Assembly: GCA_019454045.1 (NCBI GenBank)
Contig: SKCR01025354.1
Location: 62,001-126,000 of the forward strand
Source: Zanthoxylum bungeanum
Lineage: Eukaryota > Streptophyta > Magnoliopsida > Sapindales > Rutaceae
DNA: 64,000 bases
Reading direction: 5' to 3'
The notes beneath the pieces are model-generated. The model was not told the DNA's origin and did no database searches. It worked only from the letters and a program-made list of their open reading frames with translations. A program made the translations under genes and the position numbers. Positions 1 to 12,299 of the stretch are shown here, one piece after another. Positions within the stretch are counted from its first letter, which is position 1. Each line of letters starts with the position of its first letter.

Positions 1-790
1 AATGTTAGTTAGACTAATATTTAAATTGTTGTTTTAATAAACAGTTGGACTGTATTATACTTGATTATATATAATTGGATTATATTAATCAATATATTTG
101 AATTAATTAATTTCAGTTTACAGTTGATTTTATAATTGGATTATAGTAATCAATGTAATTGAGGTTAATTAATTTGGATTATATTTGATTATATAGTTGG
201 ACTATTATAATCATTATAATATATATAGTACCACTAATCGTTGATTAAATAGTTGGACTATTGTAATCAAAATAAAATTGAAAAGTTGGATATTTAAAAT
301 ATAATCTGGGATTGAAATATTTTAAATGATTTAATTTTCAAATTGGGAATAAATAATAGGTTACTTTATTTGATAAAATAACTTATTATACCTTAAGCCC
401 AAAATTAAGCAAAATAAGTAGAGCATAATATCTTTGGAAGATTTATGTGATGATGACTTTAATGCTTAATTTAATATACTTGTCATAAATCTAATATTAG
501 ATTTAAGAAGTATTAAAATTGCAATTTATAATTCTTGGAGAATTAATTGACTATTCTGGAGGAGATAAAGTCAAAGTTTGCAATTGGGCAAGTAGCACGA
601 GGTGCACATCGTTTCGATATTCCGAAACCCATGGCTTGGCCAAAGGTTTGTGAAATATTGAAAAGATAATTGACATATCCCAAAGTGACTACCATTTGGA
701 TATGGCAGACACGAAGGAATTAAAGAAAGGGCATGCTCTTACTTTAAAAATGTTTGTCTTAGTTATGTTCACAGCTAGTATTGAAATTAG

Positions 791-3565
791 ATTTTAAATA
801 CTTAGTGTGGTACATAAAATATATGTATTGATGTTCAGAATCTGCTTTGAGCAGGATACTAACTTCAAGCTGAGATTGCTCTGCGAATCGGAAACGGGAC
901 GAAAGTCGCTGTTTCGACCGTAGATACCTAAGTTTAGGAACTACCCTTCGAGTGTGTACTTAAATTAGGAACTGTTATAATGTAACTAGTTTGACTAGAG
1001 ACATTATCTCTATATCAGTGTTTAATCCGTTACAGATAAAACCTTATATTATAGAACACTAAGTGTTTTATTATATAAAGATGATACTGAGATAAATACA
1101 TTAGATGTAAATAACAGAATTTATATTTTGAATATAATTAAAATCTCAAACATATAAAATGACAAATAAATAGCTCAAATTGATTTGATCAATAGAGACT
1201 TATTTGTGGCATTGTTGTCTAGGACACAATTTAACGAGACTCGTATATCCACACTTTTGAAGAGTGGGTACTAGGACTGATTTGACTATTCAAATAAGTC
1301 TACGAATCTAGTTTGTTAGGTAAAGTACCTAAAACACTGTTTACTTGGTAATAGTGAAAGTGCCACCGATCTGTTAGCCCTATTCATGGTGAAGTTAGTG
1401 GGCCCATATCTAGCTAGGCTAGATGTGAACATGAATATTTCGTGACCTTAACGGATGTGGCATCACGTTATGGTTATGTTTTCTTTTGAAGAACACAAAT
1501 CAGAAACTTTTAGAGTTTCGACACGAAATAGATAAACAGATCAGCTATAGTATTATTCCACCACGGTAAGACCGTAACAGAAAATACTTAAGCAGTAAGT
1601 TTCGTATATACTTGAAAGAGTATAGTGTTCTTTCAAATGAGGACTCCTCCCGAGACACGTCAGTTAGACGGTGTGTCCGAACTAAAACCGAATTTTGTTG
1701 GATATGATAAGGTTTATCACGAGTCGCTCTGAGCTACTGTTTCCTTCAATAGGATAGGTACTAACAGTGCAAAACTTATTTAGAATAAGGTTCCATATAA
1801 ATCTGTTTGACAGATGTCATATAGGATATGAACGGGAAAGAAACCGGGTTTCTCATTCCTGATAATTTGGGTATGCCAGGCATAACGTTTGGATGATACC
1901 AAACTAAGGACCCAAATTGGATAAGTGCCAATATAGGTTATCCTAAGGGAAACCATAAGTATAGTACTTATAAATCTCACATGAGAACAATGTGATTGTT
2001 GCTCACCATGCGGTTTTCCTAAGAGGAATACCGATATGCAGTGGTCAGTGGGAGGATAGTGATACTCGATGAAAATCGGAGTAATACTGTTCAAGGCACA
2101 AGGTCCGTAATGAAACACAAATAGTTCATCATTGATGAATCTATACCATTAATCTTCAAATACACAAGAAACTAGTAGTTCGGATAGAGTCAGAAAACAA
2201 CCTAGGGTATGGGTTTCTGATCTAACCTCATAAAGATGTCAATCTTATGAAGGTACATCCACCGACTACGTTTTGAGGAAGTGATACGAGGTATCGACTC
2301 CCTATTACGGCAAAGTGCCATTAATCCGAAATGGATTCCATGTATAACAACTATTTTGGATACTAGTTGTTGTACCACAAGGCATTGTGCCTATTGGTAC
2401 ATTAAACGTCTTCAAGGAAGACATACATGGAAGGCAACATACCAACGTACAAAGCTAGGCTTTTGACAGAATGGTATCATTATCAACATTGTGTTAATAA
2501 CGGTTCAACCTTTTACCTGTTGCCATGGTAAATCCATTTTGAAGATGCTTGTTGATAATTGCGTATTTCATTTATGAAATGTGTCAGTTATAAATCAAAA
2601 TCGCTTTCCTGAAAAGAAAACCTTTTGGAGAATGTTTATAACATTCTGACGATTTTGTATAACCAACAAATGAGGTTTGCGGGTTATTCGATCCATGTTT
2701 GGATTGAAACAAGCATAAGGTTCTTGGAACTGACGTTTTGAAATAATCATAATAGTTTATGATTTGACTCAAAACGAAATAATTCTTGTGTATATAAGGA
2801 GGTTAGTGGGAGAGGGCACTGACAATGAAATTCCCATAAAGCTATCGGTGAAAGCTTGGCTTTCATAAGAAATTCTCCGTAGGATTCTGTGGAGTAACAA
2901 CCTTTATTCAAGGAATAAAGATCTACAGGGATAGATTTGGAGTTGTTAACACTCTGGAAATTGTACATTTAAAATGTACTTGTATTGGTGTCTCATACGC
3001 TTCGAGCATATGGAGTCACAATCGGGTCAATGCAAGTGATAGTCACTGGATTGAAGATTAAGAACATCTGTTAGTATCTGAGAGAACTAAAGATGTTGTC
3101 TTAAACTATGGAGATGGAGAACTTAAAGTGACTAGGATCACTGCTGCAAGTTTCCAAACCGGTAAATACTGCGGTACTATAAAGTTTGAAAACTGGGACA
3201 GTGAGCTGGAAATCTTCCGAGCAAGATAACTGTTGCCGAATAAACAACAAATGCGGATTATTGCTGCAGCTGAGGCAGCAATAGAAGCCATTCGGATTGA
3301 TAATAAATCTAATTAGATTAGATATAGTTCTGTTAGCGACTGAGCTAGGCGTCAACACATGCTAAAGAATTAATGGTCTCATCGACGATCTAGATATATA
3401 CTTCTATATCATCTGATTCGTTCGGATCATACATCGTGGCGATGTGATGATAGTATAATCGCGTCAGAAGATAATTACGCAAATCCGCTGACGAAAACCT
3501 TTCCTCAGCAATTTGAGCGAACCGTACATAGTTCGGGTGTTGGACACTTGAGTGACTGGCTATGT
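791..3565 (+). pseudogene. Copia-1 pol remnant (protease, integrase, RT, RNase H)
   Basis: Ty1/copia pol makes protease, integrase, reverse transcriptase and RNase H as one polyprotein. Here the order is recognisable only by comparison with Copia-A. The protease region is near 790-960, the zinc-binding pre-integrase region near 1190-1330, the integrase core near 1340-1760, the integrase C-terminal part near 1870-2100, RT near 2200-2960, and RNase H near 3090-3560. Stops and indels break every frame and the longest open stretch is about 60 codons, so no protein can be made. The breaks are mostly the same as in Copia-D, so they predate both insertions. The end of the coding region reads TATGTG where Copia-A and Copia-E have the TATAGG that carries the stop codon, another mark of this subfamily. 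Confidence 0.75.
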
Positions 3566-3568
3566 GCC

Positions 3569-3579
3569 AAGTGGGAGAT
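3569..3579 (+). other. Polypurine tract of Copia-1
   Basis: AAGTGGGAGAT lies directly before the TGTTGG start of the 3' LTR. The same 11 bases precede the 3' LTR in Copia-A, Copia-D and Copia-E. It primes plus-strand DNA synthesis. Confidence 0.9.
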
Positions 3580-5677
3580 TGTTGGATAAAATGACCCATA
3601 GCGTCACTATTTGCACAGATCATTGTGTTGTTGTAGCAAATTAACTATGTGACAAGGAAATTGCACTCTCATCATTTGTGATTAAATCACCATAGATATA
3701 TAAATGAAGAGAGGTCCATATGATTATTCCTGGATTGAGATGATATGAGACAGTATCAGTCCACGAAGGATTAATCATTAAATATCCCTAGCCGGAGTAT
3801 TATCGAGACAGGACATCAATAATACGGAATAGGCTAGTATTGCACTTGTGCGCGTTGTGAGGGCACAACGGCATAGTTCTCATATATATAAGTATTGGAT
3901 ACTTATGCAAGTGCGATAGGAGGTCGTGTTTCACCGATGGTACGGGAAACAGCTTCGCTCTGGATAGACCCCTCGGAATCCCATTGGTATTATGACTATG
4001 TGTCTATGGGAGGCCGAAATCAAGGTAGGTGTGTATAGTCTTAACCTGAGACTTACATCGCTAATACTTACGATAATCGATAGACTTTGGTCTTGGTGGT
4101 ACAGGGCTTTAACCGGTTCTGCGTACTCCACTTCTGGGTTTATCAGAGAGTCGTAGTGTATTGGGTGTGATGTCAAGACGGAAGTATCACTTCAGTCATA
4201 TTGGAGATGATGTCACGCAGGATACGGTACTAGTGCTCTTAAGTGTTGCGCAACCATCGGGATGTTATGACTAGGTCATGCATATCCGATTATAGAGACT
4301 AGTTACCAGACATCCGACATGTGCTTCGGACGGGGTAGACATTTATCCAGCCCCAGCCCTAGCACGTGACTATCCGATACTGGGCCGATATGCACAATAC
4401 TACGGTATACTACGCTTGATATAGATCTATATATTCCAGTAAGAATATTTCTGGAGAATTGGGTAGGCATGGCGCTTTGCTAGAAGCCAACCTTGTCTTG
4501 TAAATCGGTATAAACGTAGTACGAGGTACTTGCGTGTTCGGATTATCCGACGACCGTATTTACTGCCAACATATCCGGAGATCTCATGGGTCGCTTCCTG
4601 AAGATTCACCGATGATGTATAACTCGCACTTTAATTAATCTGGGATTAATTAGAAGAGAGAGAAAATTAATCTGGGATTAATTGCAGAGATATTTTATCT
4701 GGGATAAAATATTAATTAAAGAGAGAGAACGATTAATTTGGAATTAATCGATAAAATAATATATTCGATATATTATATGAAATTGGATTTCGACGCGGAA
4801 TTAAAATTAGATTTTAATTCGGGCGAACGAATTAATTTAGAATTAATTCGTTAGCGACGTGAATAGTGATTTCGTTAGGCGTAATCATTTAATTACGACG
4901 CGACGGAAAATTCGTTAATTTGGAATTAAGAACCCGAGCCCGAGAGTGATTGCGAGCGCATTCGCATTTTGAATTCGAGCGCGGCACGCAAGTCACATCA
5001 AGCGTCAAATCGTTAGTCACATCATGCGTCAAATCAATTGTCACTTTGAGTGATGTGACTTGACAACATGTCACTTTATTAAAGTGATGTGATGTGACTT
5101 AAAGTAAAAAGTAGAAATGATAAAAGCATTAATAGACTTTTGCTTTTTAACTTTTGACATATATGAAAAATGATTTATATATTTGTTTTTGTTTTTGGAA
5201 AATAAAAATAAATATATAAACCAAAAATCATTTTCTCTCTCTCACTCACCACTCATGGTCTTCTCCTTTTCCCTCTCTTTTCATCTTCCTCTCATTCACG
5301 GCTTCAAGCCGATTTCCTTCTCTAAATCTTTTGGTAGACCGAAATTTTGAGAAGCAAATTGAAGATGAGTAGTGCTAGCACACACATGGGTTATATTATG
5401 GTGATAGGGAAACAAATTTGTGAGCTTGGAAAGCTTGAAGCTTGAAGCTTCCATGGTGTTCATCAATGGCCGAACATGGAGGAGGCAAACCAGTCCCCAA
5501 CCGAGCAGTCCACTGCATGAGGAAGCTACTGCCGAGCTTGATGTGCATCAAAATGCAACTTGTTCTTCATTTCATCAAAACCCATCAATGTGAGTATGAA
5601 TTCCGCCTTACTCCTTTGTGTATTCAACTCGTTTTTATGCATGTTTGTGATCCTTGGGACTTGATTGAAACTCTACA
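3580..5677 (+). repeat. 3' LTR of Copia-1 (about 2.1 kb)
   Basis: The LTR starts TGTTGG after the PPT and ends CTACA, giving TG...CA ends. The first two thirds match the LTRs of Copia-D (53075-55135), for example around 3770-4400. The last part (about 5240-5677) is clearly different from Copia-D, so the U5 ends have diverged or recombined. The 123-codon open frame at 5442-5813 crosses the LTR end into the LOG fragment on the wrong strand and is not a gene. Confidence 0.85.
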
Positions 5678-5825
5678 GCCTTCGCCATATACTAGGTGCA
5701 TATTCTTCTCAGTTATGACTAGTCTCAATTCATGTGCTGCTGTTACGTATTGTGGCATAGTATCAACACTAGTACCACAAAACACACAAATTGTTTTAAA
5801 CTCGTCTTCTTGAAGTGGCTTCCAT
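5678..5825 (-). pseudogene. LOG-like cytokinin phosphoribohydrolase fragment in Gypsy-1
   Basis: LOG enzymes release free cytokinin bases from cytokinin riboside 5'-monophosphates. This 148-bp piece starts at an ATG (5825) and aligns with the first 49 codons of the LOG copy in Gypsy-2 (34836-34983), sharing the start MEATSRRRV and the later MHLVYG. By eye about 15 percent of bases differ. It has an in-frame stop at codon 10, a +1 insertion just after it, and further stops. It ends abruptly where Copia-1 is inserted, so the rest probably lies left of the window rather than being lost. The sequence upstream of the ATG also matches Gypsy-2, so the same piece of DNA is carried by both elements. 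Confidence 0.8.
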
Positions 5826-6074
5826 TTTTATCTGGATGCCTTCAAAAGTGCAATGATGAATTGAATTTATAACACCTTAAAATGGTGAGTAAAAATAATA
5901 GCACTAATACATGTCAAATGACAATTATTAGTTAAACAGTAAAATAAATCGTGAAAGGTCAAAAAGGTCTGGATCCTGTCGGAGAAAATAAAAGAAAATA
6001 ACAAAACAAATCACAATTATTAGGAAAAGACAAAGAGATGTAATATTTACAATAATTTACAGCTTTATTGACGT

Positions 6075-6620
6075 CTATGCGTCAAGGACAAGCTTCCCAT
6101 CCAATTTTCTTATAAATTGGCAAACAGGGTCTTTTTGAGTCAGATTCCCGAGACTTAACTGTTTTCTTTCTTTTTGGAATTGTGTATATAATTTACGGAT
6201 GGCTATATGAACATATCCACTGGGATGCGTCTCAAGAGTCGAAGATATATCATCTAAAGACTCCTTACTCAAGCCATCCCTAATGAATTTAATTTTATCT
6301 TCGCGATTATCACACACCATTCCTAAAGAACGACAATGAGTATTGTAATTCCAGCGTGCACATTTGTAACAAACACCCATTTGCTTAGCTCTACATTTCT
6401 TTGCATATGTGCTTCTTCTAAAACCAGACAGATGTGAAATAAAAGAGTCAGAAGACTCACCTGCCAATCGGACCCGTGCTTCAATAATCCAACGAATGTC
6501 AGTTGGAACCTTTGATCATCAGTAGTCTCATCTGTTCCAAGCGAGCTTTGTAGACTTTCATCAGAGATTTTTGAGGAGAGAAGGACATTGCTTGTGAAGA
6601 TTTGTGAGAACTTCTTCCAT
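6075..6620 (-). pseudogene. Uncharacterised short ORF between pol and LOG (Gypsy-1 copy)
   Basis: This is the counterpart of the ORF at 34047-34589 in Gypsy-2. The ATG at 6620 is shared, but single-base losses near the start push the N-terminal part out of frame. From about 6467 to 6075 it is open for 130 codons and ends FIRKLDGKLVLDA, where the Gypsy-2 copy shifts frame. The cysteine-rich patch reads CYKCARWNYNTHC, so the third cysteine seen in Gypsy-2 is tyrosine here. I see no signal peptide or membrane segment, so it does not look like an envelope gene. Function unknown. Confidence 0.6.
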
Positions 6621-6697
6621 CGTGAAATGAATTTACCTGCAAATGTTAAACACACAAAAATGAAACACACCAGATCACAATATATACAAAAATTGCA

Positions 6698-6723
6698 TGG
6701 GTTGCCTCCCTGCGAGCGCTAAG
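6698..6723 (-). other. Conserved 26-bp block between pol and the short ORF (Gypsy-1)
   Basis: The block containing GCGCTCGCAGGGAGGCAACC on the minus strand is almost unchanged at 33944-33969 in Gypsy-2, while flanking bases differ. Its purine-rich core GGGAGG could be an internal polypurine tract; that role is inferred. Confidence 0.55.
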
Positions 6724-6759
6724 TTTAACGTCGTCAGCTAGACATGACTTCTAGAACAT

Positions 6760-9700
6760 TTAGGCTGGATCTGAAAGTGTGACACTTTCTTTTTGTCGCT
6801 CAAATGATTCTCCCCAGTAGTGCTTGACACGCTGACTATTAACCTTGAATGTTTCGTTGGTGTTGGGATCCAGTAACTCAACAGCTCCATATGGTAAAAC
6901 CTGAGTGATCACAAATGGACCTGACCATCTTGCCCAGTACGCCTTGTGTTCAAGCTTAACTAGCAAATGGTATGCTTTCCTAAACACCATACGATATAAG
7001 GACATACCAATGGGTGTCTTGTAAGCTGTTCGGTAGGCCCATAATGCATCATCCAGTTTTATAGATCAATCCCTCCTTGTTGATCCAACGATTCTCTCCA
7101 AGATTCTTTTGATCTCTCTATTTGAAACTTCAACCTGTCCCATTGACTGTGGATGGTACACAGTGGCAACCTTATGAGTAACTCCTTATTTAGATAGGAG
7201 TGCATCGAAATATCTATTGTAGAGATATGAGCCACTATCATTGATAATTGCCCGATGTGTTCCGAAACGAGTGAAAATATTCTTTTTAAGGAACTTGATC
7301 ACCACTTTTGAATCGTTGGATGGCAGTGCAATTGCTTCAACCCATTTGGAGACGTAGTCTACTACAACTAATATGTACATGTTTTCGAATGATAGAACAA
7401 AGGGTCCCATAAAATCAATACCCCACACATCGAATATCTCCACTTCCAAATTTTTTTGCAAAGGTCCTTCATTTCTCCTCAAAATATTTCTCATTCTCTG
7501 GCACCTGTCACATTCAAGAGCAAAAAGATAAGCATCTTTAAAAAGAGTGGGCCAGAACAAAACTGATTGTAGGACTTTGGCTGCAGTTTTATTCCCGCTG
7601 AAGTGTCCGCCGTATGGTGATGAATGACAGTGCTGTAAAACACCGTTGACTTCCTCATGTGGAACACACCGTCTCAATAATTGATAAGCACAACGTTTGA
7701 AGAGGTACGACTCATCCCAAACATAGTGCTTGACTTCTATGAAGAACTTCTTTCGTTGTTGAGTTGTCAATTCCAACGGCCATTTTCTCGAAACTATGTA
7801 GTTGACATAATCAGCATACCAATGGACATCATGATGTTTCATGGCAAACAGTTGTTCATCTGGAAAAGTTTCTGTGATTGTCAGTTTTTTTGCCAGTTGT
7901 TTCTCCTTTCTCAAGCCTCGATAAATGATATGCCAATTGATTTTCTGTCTCTTTCCTGTATCTGATCTCCAGGTTAAATTCTTGCAGAAGAAATATCCAA
8001 CGGATCAATCTGGGTTTGGCATCTTTCTTCGTGATTAGATATTTGATTGCTGAATGATCTATGTAGACCACCACTTTAGGACCCATCAGATTGGAGCGTA
8101 ATTTGTCAAAAGCGTACATAACTACGAGCAACTCCTTTTTCAGTGGTTGTCTAGTTGAGTTGAGCTTCATTCAAAGTTCTATTGGAGTAGTAAATGGTGT
8201 GGAAAATCTTTGCTTTGTGTTGTCCCAAAACTGTACCTACAGCAAAATCACTAGCATCGCACATCACCTCAAATGGAAGGGTCTAGTCTGGTGCTACAAT
8301 GATGGGAGCAGAGACCAGCTTCTGTTTTAGGATTTAAAAAGCTTCATGGCATTCTTTGTTGAAGTTGAAAGGCACATCCATCTCTAGAAGATTGCAAAGA
8401 GGTTTTGCAATTTTGGAAAAGTTTTTGATAAATCTCCTGTAAAAACCAGCATGTCCAAGAAAGCTTTGAATCCCTTTGACAGATGTTGGTGGAGGTAGTT
8501 TTTCAATTATTTCAATATTTGCTTTGTCTACCTCGATTCCCTTTTGTGAGATCCGATGTCCAAGAACAATGCCTTCATGTACCATGAAGTGGCGTTTCTC
8601 CCAATTGAGTACCAGGTTGGTATCTTCACATCTTTGTAATACATGTTCCAGATTTTGCAAGCAGTGGTCAAAAAAGTCTCCAAACACAGAAAAATCATCC
8701 ATGAATACCTTCATACTCTACTCCAGCATGTCTGAGAAGATGGCCATCATGCAACGCTGAAAAGTGGCAGACGGATTACATAATCCAAATGACATCATGT
8801 GGAAAGCAAAAGTACCATAGGGACATGTAAATGTGGTTTTCTCCTGATCTTCTGGGGTGATAGCAATCTGATTGTACCCTGAATATCCGTCCAGAAAGCA
8901 ATAGAACTTATATCCCGCCAGTGTGTCCAGCATTTGAACAATGAATGGCAGTGGAAAATGGTCATTTCTCGTGGCTTTGTTCAGCATCGGTAGTCTATGC
9001 ATACTCTCCATCCAGTCACTGTTCTTGTTGGAATTAGCTCATTCTTTTCATTTGTGACTACAGTGTTTCCACCTTTCTTTGGCACACACTGCATATGACT
9101 CACCCAAGTGCTGTCTGAGATGGGGTAAATGATGCCAACATCCAACCATTTGATGATTTCTTTCTTCATTACCTCCTTCATGATTGGATTGAGTCTCCGT
9201 TGATGCTCCACTGTGGGTTTGTACTCATCATTCATCAGAATCTTGTGCATCCAAAATGATGGACTAATGCCTCGAATGTCTGCTATAGTCCAGCCAATGG
9301 CTTTCTTGTGCTATCGTAACACTCTCAGCAACTTTTCTTCCTGCTCCAATGTTAGTGAAAAAGAAATAATAACAGGTAATTCAGAAGAGTTTCCAAGAAA
9401 TGCATACCTGAGATGGCTCGGTAGTAACTTCAGCTCCAACTGTGGTGGTTCTCCAATTGAGGGCTTGATTCGATATTTCTTTGGAAGTTCCAGACTTTCA
9501 ACTGGTGGTGTTGATTTGAATCGGAATGGTTTGTCAAGGTAGTTGATACATTCCAGGATTTCAGCATCTAGCTTGCTGTCAGTCATGTTGGTGATGCAAG
9601 CTTCAAGTGTATCTATGGGATTTGGCTCAGTATCCAGAACAATACTATCAACAACATCAACTCTAAAATAATTTTCTTCCTTTTCATCGCTCGAGAATTT

Positions 9701-10277
9701 TATGGCCTTGAAAACATTAAAGGTAACTTCTTGGTCTTGAACTTTCATGGTTAGTTCTTCTTTTTGTACATCAATAACAGTTCGTCTTGTCGCCAAGAAT
9801 GGTCTTCCAAGGATGATAGGTACATCTTTGTCTTCTTCCATGTCAAGGATAATGAAATCTCCTGGGAGAATGAGTTTGTTGACTTTGACCAGCACATCTT
9901 CAACAACACCTCTTGAAAATACGAGCGTTCGATCAGCAAGTTACAGAGAGACTAAGGTAGACATTGCTTCTCCAATTTGCAGTTTCCTGTAAATAGAAAA
10001 AGGCATCAAATTAACACTTGCAACTAAGTCACATAAAGCCTTAGATGTAGTGTTCTCCAATGGTGCATGGGACAGTGAAACTGCCAGGATCTTTCAACTT
10101 CGGGGAGTTTCCTCTGAATGATGGCACTGCACTCTTCCGTCAATATTACTGTCTCGTTATCTCCCAATCTCCATTTTCGTGAAAGAATGTCTTTCTTGAA
10201 TTTAATGTAGCTGGGCATTTCTTCTAAGGCTTCTGCGAATGGAATGTTGATATGCAGTATTTGAACACCTCCAGGAA
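6760..10277 (-). pseudogene. Gypsy-1 pol (protease, RT, RNase H, integrase), broken
   Basis: In order on the minus strand: a retropepsin-type protease near 10030-9700, with the active site reading DLVAS instead of the DLGAS of Gypsy-2; RT with FLDGYSGYNQI (about 8880) and the catalytic MDDFSVFG (about 8700); RNase H ending LSRLEKGE (about 7940); and integrase with the HHCC zinc site ([11 protein letters not shown] ... CDRCQ), GIDFMGPF, and a C-terminal part ending at the stop at 6760. Breaks include a TAG at 8718-8720 just before MKVFMDD (shared with Gypsy-2), a stop at 8334, frameshifts in the protease and RT, and a 225-bp in-frame deletion in the integrase C-terminal part (joint [10 protein letters not shown]). 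It is not functional. Confidence 0.85.
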
Positions 10278-11219
10278 TCGAGCAAATTGCTTGTCCAGCT
10301 TGTTTTTCTGAAGTCGCTGTGGAAAAGGTGGAGTTAGAGTGATTTTATTTTTTTCCTTTGTTTATTTTTCCTCCATCTGTGGAACTGCATCTTTTGGAAC
10401 TTCTTCAATGGATGCCTTAATCCCAACATCTTTGTTGATCTCAGTACCACTTTTCAAAGTAATGGCCTGACATTGCCCCTTCCATCGGTTCCTTGGATTT
10501 GGTTCTGTATTACTGGGAAGATTTCCTGGCGGTCTGTAACTCTGAGCATTAGCCAGTTGTCCAATTTGATTCTCCAGTGCTTTGATGGAAGCAGATTAGC
10601 TCTGAAACATAGCATCATACTTTTTTAACTGAGCCAACACTTCTGCTATTCCTGGTTCATTCGCATGCTCTTGTCTCTTGTTCTGTTGCTGTTGGAATCC
10701 ATGTGGTGGATAATTCTTTTGCCATGAATTGTTGCTCCATGAGAAATTTAGATGATTCCTCCACCATGGGTTGTAGGTGTTGGAATATGGATTGTTCCCC
10801 TGTCGGTTGAAATTGTTGACAAAATTCACCATTTCTTCAAGTTGGTTTGGTTCTGGTGCTCCTCCATATGGTGAACTTGTGGATCCAGTGGTAAGAGTCT
10901 CCATGAATTTGCATATCTGATCCGGCTTGGCTTTGACTGCTATATTGGCTCCAACTTAATAAATTCCTGCAATTTTTTGGATCATGCTCCTTTCAGTTGG
11001 CCACAATGAATTGTTGTTGGCCATTTCTTCGATTAGGTCTCAGGCTTGATCTTCTCTTTTTGCCATTAAAGGTCCTCCAGCAGCAGCATCAATTGTGGTT
11101 CTCATTAGTCCAGAAAGTCCATTATAGAAATTTTGGACTTTAAGCCATTTTGGAATCTCATGGTGAGGACATTTCCGAAACAAATCTTTGTACATTTCCC
11201 AAGCTTCATAGAGAGTTTC
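10278..11219 (-). pseudogene. Gypsy-1 gag, C-terminal part
   Basis: Gag builds the virus-like particle. This is the portion 3' of the inserted solo LTR. It resumes in the sequence matching YEAWE of Gypsy-2, passes the NPYSNTYNPWWRNHLNFSW stretch (about 10720-10800), and continues into a low-complexity tail before pol. Several stops break it, for example TAA before the 10904 segment and TAG at 10597. Gag and pol appear to share one frame in the family, with no separate pol start. Confidence 0.75.
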
Positions 11220-11527
11220 TGATGAGTGGTAATTATATCACTATTTCCCACTCATTTAACCTAATATTTTGTATAGTTTCTTGAGTTTTGTGAATATTTT
11301 GATGTGTTTTGTGTTATTTTGTAGATAAATAAAGTTTCAGGACACTCTGGAGGTGATTTGGGCCAAAACAGTGAAAATTGGACGAAAAGGGCAAAATGGT
11401 CATTTCGCACATCGCGACGCGCAAGCCTATGGCGTCATGACGCCTAACATGCGTCGAACAATGCTAACGTGCTTGCGGTTCCACAAGTCAGAATCATAGG
11501 AAATTTGACTTTCCTAACATGCGCCGT

Positions 11528-11895
11528 GCCACGTGTCACCATCACAGCCGATTTGCTAACGTGCATCGTGCCACGTGTCATCATACGGTGCCGACAGTCG
11601 CCATCCCCACGTGTCACTCCACCTGTCAGCCACATCATCGTCCACATCATCAGTTGACCGAGTCAACGTGCCACCTCACCACCACGTTATCTTCAACCAA
11701 TCACAGCGTGTCACGTGTCGTAATTTTATGGTGCCGACAGTCACTTTCGCCACGTGTCGCCACGTCAGCACCACATCAGCATCAATTATTTTCTCACTTA
11801 TCCAAAAGTGACACGTGGCGGATAAGAATCTGAGCCGACCAATCAGAAGCCGCCACGTGTTACAATAATTGAGATCTCAACCACCTTGCCACGTG
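11528..11895 (+). promoter_or_regulatory. G-box (CACGTG) cluster in the U3 of the solo LTR
   Basis: I count eight CACGTG hexamers between 11530 and 11895, most inside CCACGTGTC or its complement, upstream of the TATA box at 12010. CACGTG is the core bound by plant bZIP and bHLH factors, including ABA-responsive ones. Binding here is inferred. The other gypsy LTRs in the window keep several of the same sites (24570-25060 on the minus strand; 37259-37390 on the plus strand). Confidence 0.6.
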
Positions 11896-12009
11896 TCACC
11901 TTATCACCTTATCCAGAATCTGAGCCGATGAACCAGAGCGTGCCACGTCGACAATCACCGGCGTCGCGACGCTGGCTTGGCGTCGGGACACTGACCCCCT
12001 ATCCGCGCC

Positions 12010-12016
12010 TATAAAT
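12010..12016 (+). promoter_or_regulatory. TATA box of the solo LTR
   Basis: TATAAAT follows a GC-rich stretch and sits at the place where all gypsy LTRs in the window have the same heptamer (27050, 37486, 39376, 41265, and 15384-15378 on the minus strand). Confidence 0.7.
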
Positions 12017-12299
12017 TCAGCTCGATTTCATAATTCAAATCATGCCTTCCTTGAGTTTTGTAAGGACTCTAGGGATTGCATCTTGTGTGTTTTAGTTTTT
12101 GTAATTTTAATTTAGCCTTTTTTCTTTTAGTATTTTTAATTATGCACTTTTACTTTTTGTAATAAAATTTTATTTACTTTTTTACTTTACGTTTTGTAGT
12201 TAATTTACCGCTGGGGTAAAAGGTGAAATATTTAATATAATTATCTAGGTAAATCTCACTTAATTATAATTTATAAATTATAATTTAACCGGTTTAATT

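Larger units (their letters stand above)
1..5677 (+). mobile_element. Copia-1: Ty1/copia LTR retrotransposon, 5' part outside the window
   Basis: The element reads internal region, PPT (3569-3579), then 3' LTR (3580-5677), so it lies on the + strand and its 5' LTR is left of base 1. Its internal region matches, in reverse, Copia-D at 55136-58700, including the same disruptions of the coding frame. The right boundary is sharp: at 5678 the LOG fragment of Gypsy-1 begins in mid-codon, so Copia-1 inserted into that gene copy. The presumed TSD copy is 5678-5682 (GCCTT), but its partner is off the window. Bases 1-790 hold leader and gag remnants, AT-rich and with no usable frame. Confidence 0.85.

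Noticed and set aside
5442..5813. 123-codon open frame on the + strand
   Set aside because: It spans the Copia-1 LTR end and the reverse strand of the LOG fragment, so it cannot be one gene.
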